Notes under the pieces: model-generated
What the model was told of the DNA's origin: nothing
Database searches by the model: none
What the model saw: the letters and a program-made list of their open reading frames with translations, nothing else
Made by a program: the position numbers and the translations under genes
Part shown: positions 24,104 through 43,100 of the stretch, piece after piece
Position numbering within the stretch: the first letter of the stretch is position 1
Layout of the letters: every line of letters begins with the position of its first letter
Assembly: GCA_012295275.1 (NCBI GenBank)
Contig: CM022665.1
Span: 35,606,022 to 35,670,021 of the forward strand
Length of the DNA: 64,000 nucleotides
Source of the DNA: Chrysomallon squamiferum
Lineage: Eukaryota > Mollusca > Gastropoda > Neomphalida > Peltospiridae
Reading direction: 5' to 3'

Positions 24104-25721
24104 ACTGACAACAAAAATATAATTTAATTTAATCCAGGAAATGTTACAGATTACATACATCAACGACAAACAATGTTCAGTAGTTCTTTTCTCAGATTAG
24201 GAAAAAGCTTGCGAGTAAATTCAAATCATTAATGACTGTCTGTTTTTGTTATTTCCTTGTTGTGTTATGTCATAATTATATAGAATGCGCATTCTGTTCA
24301 TGTCATCATCATTAGGAACGAAAATGCAGAGTACGTAAAAACCAAATATTTGAAATTGTACTTCTAACTGAAAAGAACTGATAATAGATCGCTGAAATAT
24401 TACCAGATTCAAATTTTAAATTCATATAGCAGTTGTGTGTGCGCATAAAAAACCATACATATGTACATATTTGCATCCTTACACAAACACACGTGAATAA
24501 AGACAAACATATTAAATTTGTTAATATATCTACAAAATAAGAGTTGTTATATTTTGTAAAAATATTTTTAATGTCGATATTACAACAAGGAAAAAATTCA
24601 AATCTTTACACTAGTCGAGAGCCTCGAGAAATGTAGTTCCATTTGTAGAAAAATAAAAATTTATTTTATTCTTCATCTCAAATATTACATGTCTAGCATT
24701 AAGGCAAAGCAATATTGCATCAATTATTAGTTTATTAATGTTACTGCTTGCGGCAGAAAATGCGAGGGCCTTCAGCATATTTCTCTTCTGACCCCATGCA
24801 TGTGTTTGATGCAATTTGAATGAGCTGAACTTCCGTTTGCCAAAGGCTGTAAAAAGTTCGGTTTCTCAATTTTCCTTTTTATTCTGATTAAGAAATCTGT
24901 TTAAGTCCATCATTGCAATTTTAGATTTATTTTACTTACCATGTAAAATAATGTCTCTTGTTAATGATTTTTAAATAAACAGGATGATTTAGTGAAAGGC
25001 ATCTTGTTTTCGGCCTACTTACGTTAGATTTATTTGTTGTAATAATAATAGGAAACAATTTTTTGTTGTTGATGGGTTTTTTATTTTATTTTGCTTCTTA
25101 TTCTTTACACACAACACACACACACACATATATGTACGCATGTATGTATATATATATGGTAGATATAAAAGAAAAAAAATATTGTTATTTTTCGTCTAAT
25201 AAGTAAATATTAATAATTAATCTAAGTACAAACATGAATAGCATTTTTGATCGACATACTTTGTTTTTGTAGCGTGTGTGTGTGTGTGTGTGTGTGCGCG
25301 CGCACTTGTTTATCTTTGTATGTTGATTGTCCACAGCTGTTCGCACCGCTCGTTAACATTTTAAAATCAGTATTTACATAACTGATAGACTTACGTTAAA
25401 CAATTTATTGTCTGATTTGTTGTTACACAGTCTAAAAATAAAAAAGTTTTTAGTTCCATTTTTATTTTTTATTATTTATTTTTTTATTTATTTTTTTTTT
25501 TTTTTTTTTTTTTGTTATTCCGCGAAAACACGATTATATGTTGATAATTATCAGCAGGCCATAGAAATGAGAGAAGAAGTGTAAGGAATGAATTAAAATT
25601 ATTGCATAAAATGAGCTTGAGATAATGATAACAATAACAATGACGACTAAAATAATACTATATTAATGACAGTAATAACAACAATAACAACAACGACTAT
25701 AATAATGCTGTAATAATGATG

Positions 25722-25752
<31 letters not shown>

Positions 25753-27693
25753 CAACAACAACAACAACAGTTACAATTATACTCTAATAATAATGATGAT
25801 AACAAGAGAAATCAATTTTAGGTTACAGTGAAAGAGTTATAATTGGTGTATATGCACGCATGCAGATGTACACAGTTATATACGTACGTACATACATACT
25901 TACATATATACTCACATTCGTTTTTCTTTTCTTTTTAAAAGAAAAAATAATAATAATAAAAAAAATATTGGATGTTTATCTTTCCTGTTAATTACTTTTC
26001 TTCCTTTCAATTTGTAAGTTATTTGTCCTTAAGTTTTGGTATGATAAACTATAGCAAAAGATTATACAGTCCTAACGTAAGTCACAATTAAAAAAAAAAA
26101 AAATAGACGAATTTCCTGGGAGAAATACCTAAGCTATAATAATCTCATTATCAGTTTCAGTTAGCTCGTACACATTTACCAATAACCCATGGGATAATAA
26201 TGATTATTAATGTTTCTGAAGATACATCATGAAATGCAAGAAATATTTATGCTTACAACTTACCCTCCTATTGTTTCTGTCATATATATTCTTCTCTCTT
26301 GCTCTCTCAAATATACATTCCTACACATACAGTTCCTGTTCTAGACATTTGTCTTCTATCTCTTTCACATACTCTTTTCGTACCCTTTGCGTCTCTTTGT
26401 ACCACCGAAAACAAAAGGCAGGTCTGTAATTTAAATTATTAGCACAAAAATGTTTACATCTTTAGTTCGTAGATAAAATAAGTTGATTCTTGGGCATTTT
26501 TACATTTCTTGGTTTCCAAGCAATTATACTTCTTACATAGTTAATGCCACTTGATAAGGTATAACACGATTTGATAACAACGTTGTTATTATTTGTATGT
26601 GTATTTTTTGTTTTCTTGTTTTGTTTGCGGGGTTTTTGTTGTTGGTTTTTTTTCTTTTTTATTTAATTTTTTGGTAGGGAGGAGTGAGCTTATTTCTTTT
26701 TCTTAGGGTTTTTCTTTCTTTGTTTCATTTTGTTTTATTGTATTTTATGTTGTTGTTGTGTTGGTTGTGGTTTTTATCATATTCATCAGTAATTTATAAT
26801 TTACTCATTTTTCAACATATTGTTTGTAAGGACAGAATTTATTTAGTAATCAGTATGAAATACAGCAATGGGATTAAGTTAACGATTCGTACTGCATAGA
26901 TGATTAATGCGTGAGCTGTACATGGATGTTTTAAAACTAAAATGATTGTTTATAGGACAAAGACAGACATTTTGAACTCTGTGTTTTATAATACATAATT
27001 ACCTGTCTTAATCAACGACTACTTAAATCTGTACTGTTCATTATTTATTGTTTTTTTTTTCTTATCTACATGTTATTTGCAGTTTCGCCAAGAATGAGAT
27101 AGACCAGTTGGCCATAATTAAGGTCATTCCCTGCAGAGTCGTTACTAATAAATATCTTCTGATTACTACAAAGCTTTAACTTTCCGACAAGTCTTAACTG
27201 TCAGCTTGATTTTTCACAGGACGTGGGTTTTGCTGCTCTCTAATTCTTGTCCTGTGGTCTTGGTGGAAGACAATTTGCGTTCAAAAATATCAGCGTTCGA
27301 AGGAAGTGTTAATCCTCCAATTAGTCACGAAGCTTTCTTCGTTTGCATGTTTGCATAAACAGATTCTTGTATGTTTACCACACGACACTGTTTCAGATTA
27401 TTGATCTTCTAACCCCGGCAAGAGAGTTTCTCCCCATTTCTTTTCTGCTCGACCGGCTTTTCGAGTACTCAGAGCAATTAACGAACATCATAAACAAGAC
27501 TTAACGTTTGCGATAAACGGATATGGTCACACTCTGAGCAGTTTGTCGTTACTTCCGGCAAAAGATTCGTATCAAAAATCTTTTACAGTTGACAAGGCCA
27601 AGTCTGCTGTACAACTAAATTTATTTCTTCTCAGAACAACAAAAAGATCAAATTTAAGAAAGTATTTTTGCCTATTATTATTATTATTATTAC

Positions 27694-27733
<40 letters not shown>

Positions 27734-27801
27734 TACTTCCTTTTAAATATAAATTTAAATTAGTAAATACAAAATAATTTTATTCAACTTATCTTTCCAG
27801 C

Positions 27802-27842
<41 letters not shown>

Positions 27843-29765
27843 ACTTCAGTTTAACAAACATAGAATGAGTATTATTGGAAATAAGTATAAAATATTTGTT
27901 TGTATGTTGAAACCCCCCAAACTAATCGGTGAACATTTTTATTTTGAGAGTTCTCAGAAACAGAATTCAAAATTGCTCCTTCATTATTCAGATTGCAACA
28001 GAGGATTGCGTTCTACTTTCTGTCGTTGTCGACATATTAATTCATAGCTATTTCATGACCCTAATAAAGTCTTAACATTCACCAAAGAACTGCTTAATTA
28101 GGCATACAAAACTTCCAAAATCCGTGTCAACTTATTTTGAGTCATCGAGATTTTTCCGTTGATGTCCTTTTATGAGAGCTAACTTCCGATTTCTGACAAT
28201 CATGGCACAATAGTAAAAACTGGAACCACTGATAAATAATACACTGGTTTTGTTAACGGTAATAGTATTTAATGGCCTGTAATAATATAATGGAATATAA
28301 TTAGTTTGGTACAGTGTTCGCAGATTTTTTTTAAAGTACATGGATTTAGAGGAAAATGAACTGTTCCCAGGCACTTTTGGGAGCAGAAAACATGATGCAA
28401 AAATAGGAAACAGAAACGTCAGTCAGTTGCATGTGTTTCTTAATTTCATATCGACAGTGTTACTTTTATTTTATTTATTTATTATTATTATTTTTTTATG
28501 ATGGAATTGTTATTCCTGTTGGATTGTCCATTTTATTTTTTCTGTATTACATTGAAAATGTAACAATCATAATCATAATGGCGTTACCTCTACTTTTGTC
28601 TACAATTTTGCTTTCTTTCTTTTATAATAAGCATTATCTATAACTAATTTCAGTACATATGTTTTTTGTGTAGAAATTTTGTGGAACCAAAACATAATTT
28701 GGTACACTCATATTGTTATTTTCATTTAGTGTTTTAATCAAATTAAAATTCAACATACGAGTGTTTTTTTGGCTTCTTTATTATTATTATTATTGTTTTT
28801 GTTATTATTATTATTATTATTATTTGAAAAATCCCATTCCAAAATGAAGCAATTTTGCAAATGCATCAAATAGACTGAACACACACGCTGACGAGCATAA
28901 AGAAAGGATCATAATCAGGTAAGAGTTATTTCCACTTTAAATACAAATAACAACGAGTTCTAGCTTGGAAAAAATGCGTACGTTTAAGGATAATCTTTTT
29001 CGTTAATGCGTCTAATGATTTTTTTCCTATTCAGACCAATACTCAAAAGAGAGGTGATTCAAAAAGAGTGGTGTTTTGTAACAAAACTCACGCTATGAAT
29101 TTGAGAAAGATACATAAATTATAAAACATCCGCTGTTGCTGATTGATAAAAGAAGCCACAGAATACCGGCAGCCGTTTTCCATTCTGTAGATATTATTAA
29201 AAAAAAGTCTTGACAGTATTTCAGTTTATATAACTGTATATTTGTGCAGAAAAGAAATGAAAAACTATAATTTTTTTGTTTCGTTAATCTGGAAAGTTTA
29301 TTCACTTCGTAAAATACAAATAATAGATCGTTTACATTGAAAATGGTATATAATTTATATATATCTTGTTGAAAGCTTTTGGCTAAAAATAAACTTTTAT
29401 ATTATAGAAGAAGAAGAAAAATAGCGAAATAATTATCGCCGAAATAATAATAAGAAAAAGAAGTAACCGGAAATTGCTGAATCTCCTTGAAGCGTACTGT
29501 CATCGAAAATCAAAATGGCGAATTAACGCATTTCACATATATGAATTATTTTACATTTAATTTCTACCTCCAAAGAGATGACTAAATATGAATACTACTT
29601 TAAGACATGAAAATAATTGAGCTTTAACCTGAAACAAAAACAAAAATATTAAACCGAATTTCAGTCATGTTGTGCTGTTAAAATGAGTATAACACAGGCA
29701 GGGCTACTAGGCATTACTCTGTTGGGATTTTTGCAGTCGGTTCTTCTGACATTAGCTAAAAACAT

Positions 29766-33618
<3,853 letters not shown>

Positions 33619-33719
33619 TTTAAAAACTACTGAGTTGTCGGTGCTAGAGAAATATAATGCAAATGGAGGCTCTCGGCGTCGCTTATAGTGAGCGTCCTAC
33701 ACGCGATTAAAATAGGTCA

Positions 33720-34779
33720 GACACGAACAATATTTAGCTAATGATTTTGGGGACTGCAGATAAAATAAAACCAGTTATTTCGATGGTTGCGAGGACATAT
33801 TCGTATATAAATCATCATCATTGTTATTTTGTTCATTTTCTTCTTTTTTCTATTTTTAGTATTATTTTGTTATTTTATTTTATTTTATTTTATTTTATTT
33901 TATTTTGTTTTGTTTTGCTACAGTTAGAACAGCCATAGGCTCTAGGCCTGTAGGACCACTGTGGTATAGATTGTTAATTTTCTGTCTGTCCCATCATTTT
34001 ACTATTATTCCCTTTCCTTTTTTTTTTTTTTTTCTTTTTCTTCTTTCACTCGAGTTTCAACACTGTGACCTAGTATAAATAACATGCATTTGTCTGAACT
34101 ATACTTGGCACAGTTTAATGCGTTTATGTTTGCATATTAAGCTCAGCAGATAACATGTCCGGCTCTAGTAGGAACGTTGTGCGTCACGCATCCCTGAAAG
34201 AGGAAAGTATGACACTAAATGAACATAACAACAATCCAGTTAAAGCCATCGCATTTTGGAGAATTGTAACATTATTTGCAGTTAATACTAGGATGTAATT
34301 AAAGTAGTTTGTTACTATCGTTATTATGCTGTAATAGCTAACCAAATCCAGATGCAAGTAACTGATAACTGTTTACTATTAAATATAGAAATGTTAATAT
34401 ATTATAGTTATAGACATTGTGAAACTCGGCTCGAAGGATAAATCCTTCTCTGGGCTTTTATTTTACTTGGCATGTATTTTCCTCTGTGTGGTGGAGCGTG
34501 CGTGCGAGTGTGTGTGTCTTTTCTTTCTTCTTCATTTTCTAGGAAAACGTTTGTCTATCAAATAACAGTTAATATTAAAACGCGCGGAGATGATAAACAC
34601 TGACTAACTAAAGATAATTCATGAATATTAAAATTATTTTCCCATTGGTTCACTTCCAGTTGATAATATATTGTATAATCCACTTTAATACCACTTTATC
34701 AATAACAACGACTATAATAATGCTGTAATAATGATGATGATGATAATGTACTATTTTCATTTATCTTGCTCTTATTAAC

Positions 34780-34810
<31 letters not shown>

Positions 34811-36020
34811 TTTTATGTTTTGAGTGTTTTTCACATATTTGTCTTAGTATTTGGAAAATAAAAGAAATGTAGGAACTGTAAAACATTGAGTTATTTCGTA
34901 GTTGCTAAATCCTAAAGTCATGCCCTGTATATATGTAAGAATTTTTCATAAATTTCATATAAGCAAGTTACCTAATTTTTACTATGAAAATAAAAGCGGA
35001 GAAGATAATCTTTAAAAAAAACAACATTTTAGGATGAAGTCAACATTTTACTTTTTTCTTTTCTTTTTAATAAAAGTAACCTACAGTTATTCAAACAGTA
35101 ACAGATTAATTATTATAATTATAATAATAATAATAACAATTATTATTATTATTATGATTATTATTATTATAATTATTTAAGACAACAAAAATAACGACGG
35201 TAGTGTAAAAATAGGTTAATTTTATCTCAGTAATATAAATGGATGGAATACTGAAATATATTGTTTCCAATTCTCTCCTTTTGTAAATATTACTAAGACC
35301 TTAAACCTGCATTTAGTTCAGTATGGTGTCTGTTTATACATTCTGTGTTGGAACTGGAAAAATAATAAATATAGCGTTAGAACTATTTAATTATTAAATT
35401 TCCACATTAAGCTGCATTCTAGATACATGACTATGCTAAATACGATTTAAAGCTGCTCAGTTTGAACTCCCGTTTAGAAACAATTACATTGTTTGTTTTT
35501 TGTGTTGTTTGGGTGGTTTTTTTTGTGTTTTTTTAATACTACTGTCAGTCTCATGAAAGTTTATGTATTTATTTATTCATCTTTAATTTTGTTTTTTTCA
35601 ATTTTGATTTTGATTTGTAATGGTTTATTATTATTTTAAAATTTTATTTATATACATGTATTCTATATTAATTTTATTTTACACGTTAAGCTGAAATCAA
35701 ACAATCATCCAACTTCTTAAGTCATTTTATTTCTTAGTGCAAAGAATAACTGCCCGTTTAAAATTGTTGTCATTCAGAGCAGACTGCACATAAAATTACC
35801 CCAGTATTGAAAATTTTAAGTTCAGTCCTGTGTGATCGCATCAAGGAAGGGGATTTAATGATAGCGATAATAATAGTAATAATAATAATAATAAGAGTAT
35901 GGTAAACAACCTTTCAATGAATCTATTTATAATACACTGTATTTTAGTTTATTTTTAATGTACAATAAAGACTGATACTTCTGCCACAAACAATCAATAA
36001 TGAGAGAATGATGACCAAAC
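33720..36020. other. Intergenic between GST promoter side and Pat1 gene; no gene seen
   Basis: AT-rich spacer upstream of the GST gene. It holds TTTTA repeats near 33870-33915, a TTTA run near 34780-34812 and AAT/ATT repeats near 35125-35175 and 35873-35893. I see no exon. Confidence 0.6.
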
Positions 36021-36029
36021 AAATGTATT

Positions 36030-39000
36030 ATGTTTTTATTTCTTTATTAGAGCCATTACAAATTCTGTACAAAATTCCACTCTCTTTGCAAGTGTTTGAC
36101 TCATTAACATACACGTTCATACATATTTATCTCTGAAATGAGTTAAGACAGACTGCTGACTGGTCCCATGCTGAAAACAGTCCCGATTAAAACTATGCTT
36201 GCTTTTCAATTGATTAAATATACAAACCCTTTGTAAATAAGATGATGCTAGCCAAAGAAATAAAGAGCGGAATATATAAAAAAAATAAAAAATATTTTTT
36301 AAAATGATGTATTTATCAGTATTTATGCATATACTGACTACTAACCTCCTTTCAAAAAAGTCTGCATGCAAAACCTAATTATAAAATGATGTTAAATTAA
36401 ATTTATAAATTTCATTCATAGATGAAGCTTATTATTTCATTTCAAAAGTATCTTTGATGAAAATGATAATTTATCTGTGAATGAATCCATTTTAAACTAT
36501 GAATGTTTCACATCTGATTTTAAAATGTTCATTGAGATTCATGAATACAACAAATGAACAAATAAAAATAAATAAATAATAAAATAAAATAAATTTTCCT
36601 CTAATAAATTTTTGACCTTTTTAAATCCAGGCCTGGAGGGTTTTCAATTTCTTCTTGGTGCCCTAATTAAAGATATTTAATTTTTTAAGTGATCAACAAT
36701 TTAGAGATACAACAAAACTAAAACAAAAACAGATGTTAATTTGTTTTTGTTTTGCTTTTTGTGTGATTTAATTTCTATTATTTATTTTTTATTTTTTTTA
36801 CAGCATGGATTCAGCCAACAATACTGTCAGGGCATAACTAATGTCGCCCCACTTGCAAACAGCAATGAAAAATTATGAAATAATACAAACAGTGCACATG
36901 AAGTTTAAAAAAAAAGTATTTTATTTAAGGAAACCACAAAAAATTACGTTCTAACTAAAAAGAAACTAAATACAGGAACAAGCACTGTTCCATTAACATT
37001 CACAAATAAGATGTAACAAAAGCAAACATCTGGTTGAATATAGCACTTCTCTCAATGGTTCACATTACAAACTCGTACAGAAAAAAAAAAAAAAAAATTA
37101 ATAATAACAAAATAAAGAAAAATAATAGCCATTATTTTAATATTTAGTTCTCATGAATATATGAAGTTGTGGCTTTAAACTAATATTAACCACCATACAA
37201 AATATCTCACAGTTCATCTATTCAGAATATTACAGGCAAGTTAGTAATTTGTATTAAAATGTTGCTTTTTTTTTATTTTTTTATTTCATTAAATCCCACC
37301 ACATAGACATATACTCATTAATAACATTAGATTGTGAAAATGTACTTTCTTTTCTCTTCCATCCTGTTTTTCAATCTTACAAAAATACTTTCTGCAACTA
37401 AATTAGAAATAATGTGACCATTAAGAAATTATTTTATTATGTAACTAAATATAATATCTATTTGCCTATTTTTTTAAATTTTATTTTACTATTTTTAATT
37501 TTTTTATGAGTATTAGGTCTTTAACAATGACATCTGTCAAACATTGCTCCTTTTCATAATTTAACAAATACTAAAACATACAAATAACAGAAAATTAATC
37601 AAAATTGCAATTAGAATAATGGAAAAACTGAAACCAAAATAATATACTTGAAAGTATTTGAATCACCTCTTTGTGAAAAGATCACATGTTACTGTTAATA
37701 AAATAACAAACAACTAAGAAAAACCAATATTTTGCACAAAATGGATAATAAATAAATAAAATCAAAATTGGTTTAGTTAAAAGATAATGCACCATAAATA
37801 TCTAAGTTATTTAATACAAAATTTACTAATGTCCTTCTGTGGTTTAGATGTGTAACAAAAGTAACAAAACAAATGATCCAGGATTAAACTTGGATAATTA
37901 ATATTGAATTATTTGTTGTTTTCAAAACTGCAGAAAATGAAATATGATATTTTAATGAAACTAATTCAGTTTCTGTATTTCTGAAAGAAATAAAATAATA
38001 ATAAAAAAAATTATAATATAAAATGAAAATTTCCAGACATTAATGAAGTATGAAACTAAACACTGAAGAAAAAGTTTAAACAGTTGAACTGACATGAGTA
38101 CATGGAAATGAAAACACCAAACAATTAATTACTTCCAACTGGCAAAAAGATGCCAAGTTGGTAGTAATCCAAAAATGTGTGGTTCAGTTAATACTGTAAA
38201 TATTTTTTAAAACAGGGCGAGTCTTCAACAGATGACAAAGGACTGAGATATGAACATTCTGAACTATTCCAGAAATGATAATTTGTTAATTTTTTTTTTT
38301 TTTTTTTTTGTGGTTTTTTTTTTTGTGGTTTTTTAATTTATTTTATTTTTAGCAATTTGCTTTGTACATTTCACTGCTATTAATGTTTCTTTTAATCTTT
38401 CCTTTATCTTTGATCATTTCCATTACTTAGATAAATGTGAACTTTTCCATTATAAATGTGCCAGACTACGTATTATCAGAAGCGTAAAAATATTTCTTTT
38501 GATAAAATACAATTTTGAATCTTAAATGGCTGTTTTTTCAAATTATCATGTCAGAAATATCTCAAAATTTCTTAGGGGAAACAACTGTTACAATATTATC
38601 ATTATAAACAAATTCCAGTGCAAAAAAACCCAACAAAAACAAATACTAACTGCAAGAATAGACAAAAAAATAAAAGATACTATTTATGAACCATCATTTC
38701 ATTAGGCTCATTAAATAAAACAATCAACCAATCAGTGGTTTCAAACATTCAATGTTAATAAAAGGTAATAATATTGTTTGCAACTTTCAGTAACAGAAGG
38801 CCTTTAAACCCCAAAAGTAAGAACTGCCAAATACTCAACACTAAATAGTAATGAAGAGCAACTTCCATTAGGAACATTTAAACCTGACTAATGCTGAAAT
38901 GTATAAAAGTAAAAACACTTGTAATAGTTATCAGTAATAATAATTACTAACAATGTAATGAATCATACCACATTAATAAAGATGCCAATATGATTACATA

Positions 39001-40187
39001 TTCCAAAGACTGCAAATCAGAAGCTATTTTAAAATATTATTATTTCTTAGCATATGAATAATTATGTAGCATGGAAAAAGATAAGATGAAGATGTCATTT
39101 TCAAAAGCTTTTTTCACAGCAAATGTAAGTAATTAATAATACATTTGCTATTTTACTAAATTGGTAAAGCAAACTAACACTCCAGACTCAAGAAATTAGA
39201 AAATAAATATTACCAATGTATTGCAAGAATAAAATTATCTGATATATTGAGTAAGATGCAGATAACACTGCTTACAATGGTGCCGTTACCAGTATGATAA
39301 TTTGACACTCTTTCCTGGCAATGTCTTAAACACTTATAATTCAAATTCTTATGGCTATAAATTAATGTTTTGGCAGTAAATTTACAAATCATAACATTCC
39401 TTGGATTTACTTTTAAAAACTCCATTATGGAATAATTAGTACAAAAAAAGGTCAAACCTTCCAAACATCAAACATTTAACACCTCGTCAAGTAAAAACAA
39501 CATATTTAAACTGACAGAAGTAAAATTAAATGAACTTCTTAAATATCAATCAATTACAATTAAATTATGTACAAAATGCAACACTAATTTCTTCCCTGGT
39601 AACTTCAATCAACCTGAGATACTGATATTTATTTGTTTGTTTTTTTGTTTTTTGTATTATTTGAACATGCCAACTAAACTGCTTATGAGTGCAACTAAGT
39701 ATTTAAGTTGTTAGCACTTGCAAAATATTTTTAACAAGCATTAACTATCAAAATTTACCCCTACACAAATCAACTGTGTTCAATGCTTAAAGCAGAACAT
39801 CTTATGCATGCACAAAGTTAGAATGACTAGCTCATTTGATTCAGCTGCAAACACAAAGGTAAATTCATAATGACGGTTTTCAAGCTCTGTGAGAAACAAA
39901 CAATGAACATCTCAATTATAAAGTGGGAACTCCATTACAAAGTTTTTAAAAAAAAAAAGAAAAAAAGAAAATTATACAATTTCATATTTTCCTTTAAACA
40001 GCATTTTTCATATTGTGCATTGTTTTTTAAAATAATAAATTTTGTCACAAACAGGCTGCACACAAATTTCTTTTCTTCCAAAGAATAGTAATTTAAAAAA
40101 ATTAAAATGTTCATCAGTGTTTAGGAAAGATGCCAGTTCTTTTGAGGGAAAATTAATCATTTGGTTTCAAAAGTTATTTCATCACTG
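36030..40187 (-). other. Probable long 3'UTR or downstream flank of the Pat1 gene
   Basis: This 4.1-kb interval directly downstream of the Pat1 stop lacks the dense microsatellites seen elsewhere and has no coding exon. Several complements of AATAAA occur (for example near 36037-36052). A long unspliced 3'UTR is plausible, but there is no direct evidence for where the transcript ends. Confidence 0.35.
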
Positions 40188-43100
40188 TTAAGTTTGGCTT
40201 GCCTCTGGTGTTGAAGTTAGTATGATGATTTTATCCTCGATGTTGGCTATAAGTTCTTTGTTCAGCTGGCAATCAAGGTGATCCATTATACTTGGATATG
40301 GTTTGTTTGGTGGAACTATAGATTCTTTTGGCAATGCTGTCAAGGCTTCAACAAACTCTTCTACAAAATGAGACCTGAAAATAAACCCCAATCAAAGGAT
40401 TAAAACTATAACCACTTAATACCATATTAGTGCAGAAATTATTTAAATTCCATCAGGAACTGTCAGATAACCAGTAGACCCAGTAAATAAATACTACTAA
40501 AGAATTAAATACGTAAACAAAATAAAAGACATTTACAAAACAACAACAAAAAAAACACCCCAGATTTTAAGCATCAAAACTATGATAATCATAAAAGAAA
40601 AAGAAAAATATAAAAATATACAAACCAAGCAGTTTGCATTTGGTTGTCCAAATCAACTGGAGATGTATTCTTCAGAATATTATCTCCCTGATGTAACATG
40701 TTACATATTAAACTTGAACCAAACTGAAAAAACAGGTAATCATTAAAAATAAATATCCAAATATACACAATGATAAAATGAAACATTCTGATTGAAAAAT
40801 CTTTCTAATTGCTAATTTAATAGGATTTATCTGCAATACTGTTAAAAATGTATTATGATACATATCAAATTTCATACGCCTATATTCTGTAAGTTATTAT
40901 TCAGTTTTATTTAGGTTTTTTCATAAAGTGTGACAAAACAGATACAGTTTGATGTATGATCTTTTTGATTTTAACATTCCTCACACAGTAATGCAAAAAA
41001 AACAAAAGAAGAAAATTCTGAATACAGAGATAACGATTTCAAAGGGCTTTTAACTTTTTAAATTTCTTTTTCTCCAAATATGAACTTACCTAATTTTATT
41101 TCAGATTAATCTAACTAAAAAGATATTTCAACATGTAAACATAAATTAAAAATAATTGATAAAATATAGTATTTACTATCAGCATATACCTTGTTTTGCA
41201 TGAGAGCAGATATTTTTTCCTGGTACTTGTCATCCTCACAGATCTGTTGAGTCAGTCCAACAAGCTGATCTAAGTTTGTGTTGCCTATTGCATGGCAAAC
41301 AGCATCAGTCAACATCACCATGCCCTACAAACATTATGTAAAAACAATGGTTTGTCCTGTTATGTATGATGACAGCATTATAGTATGGTCAATAGGTTAT
41401 TATATCAATTTCATTTCAAAATGTCAAGTTTCCACCCCCCTTCCTTTGTTTATTGATTATTAATAACAGTCAGCCAGATAATTTGTCCCTCATTTTCTAT
41501 TTGTCCATATACTGAATAAAAATTAAATCTTATTTTAATGCAGAGTTTTAAATTTATGTCTGCAATTAGAAAACTTGATTTAAAAAACACAAACTAAAAA
41601 ACCCCATTAGTCAACTAGGAATTATTTTTCTGTATGATAAGAACAAATTAACAAAGAATATTTTTTTAAATTTAAAACAGTCCAAATTTTCATTTTTTTT
41701 GCATATTTATTTTCAAAACAAACACTTCTGCAATTAAATCAGCTTTCATGAATGATGTATGCATTGAAGTACTTAAGATATCTTATTTAATTAAATCATT
41801 ATTAATTATATCTGAAACAGGCAAGTTGAAAGAAAAACATTAAATCTTCATAACCAAACAGTAATGTGCTGCAAAACAGATCATACCTCATCCTTCTGGT
41901 CTTTCTTCATCAGTTGTCCAAGGTTACACAAGATTAGTGAGACCAGAATTGCAGACTGAGACTATAAATAGGATATATAAGCAAGAACAAACTTAATATT
42001 TACGTTCACAATAAATACAGTATTGATATTTTGATAAGGATTAGAGCCTATCCTAAAATAGTTATTTTTTCTCAGGAAGAAATAGCAATAAAGAGGTCAA
42101 TATTTAAATTATAAACATGTAATACTACTATTTTATTAAACTGAATCTCCTGAACCATGGATATAAAACATCCTCTTTCTTTAAAAATACCTCAAAACAA
42201 TTAATTAAATTTCTTCTTTTTTTTCTTCTTCAAATATCTGAACATTTTTAAATGACTGTCAAACAGGCGTCCTACCTTGCTCATATAGGGCAGGACTCTT
42301 GCAAGGAGTTTTCTCCCCTTTCTCACAGACATGATTTGAATGAATGTTTCAATGTAATCCTGCATAGACAATGATGTGTACAGAAGATTGATCTTGACCT
42401 GTCTGTCTTCTAACAATGGAATCCTGGTCAAAATAAAACAGATATCCTAGACTATCAGTAAAATTAATAACTATATTATATAGATTCAACTTTTTTGAAT
42501 TACATTAAAGAAATAATGAAAGAAATATACACATATCTAATCTGTATGTATCTACACATCTGTCTATCTCTCTATCTCATCTATCTATCAATCTGTGTAT
42601 ATATAATAATAATGAAGAAGATACATTTGGTGATTATAACCAAGTAGCAGCTATACAGAAATAATATTTATGAATACTAACCTGGTTTCCTCTGGAAGAG
42701 CTAGAACTTTCTTCTCTAAGTCATCTATCTCAAGAAGAATGTTAAATCCCTGCCACAAAAAAAGGATCACTTTTCACAACTTGTAATATATATACGCATT
42801 TTTTTAATCTTTAGAAAATATGTAAGTGATTTGCTTTTTACTGATTTATCACAAAATACAGTAGTTTTAGCAAACGAATTTTTAATCTTATAATTACTGT
42901 ACTTTATCTCAAAGGTTTCCTCAGTTGAAATTAGTTCTGCAAACTAGTTTTATGCTACAGGTAACAGCATTTTTAACTGTCTTTTGTGCTAGACAGATAC
43001 ATGTATATTTCATACCTTGTAATAAGAAACGTATCACTTATGTTGTACCTTTTCAATATCCATGAGCAACTGTCTAAAACGACGCAGCTCTTTGCTGACA

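Larger units (their letters stand above)
20330..29290. other. Nine-kilobase gene-free region
   Basis: No exon here has recognisable similarity. The stretch is AT-rich with many simple repeats: ACT/AAT triplets at 21077-21172, ATT near 21270-21295, CT at 22996-23077, CA at 23646-23680, GT at 25274-25296, AAT/AAC near 25720-25770, ATT near 27678-27732, CA at 27804-27842. A less AT-rich, repeat-poor block at about 27080-27545 and the open frame at 22675-22938 on the minus strand are the only stretches that look different, and neither resembles a family I know. Confidence 0.6.
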
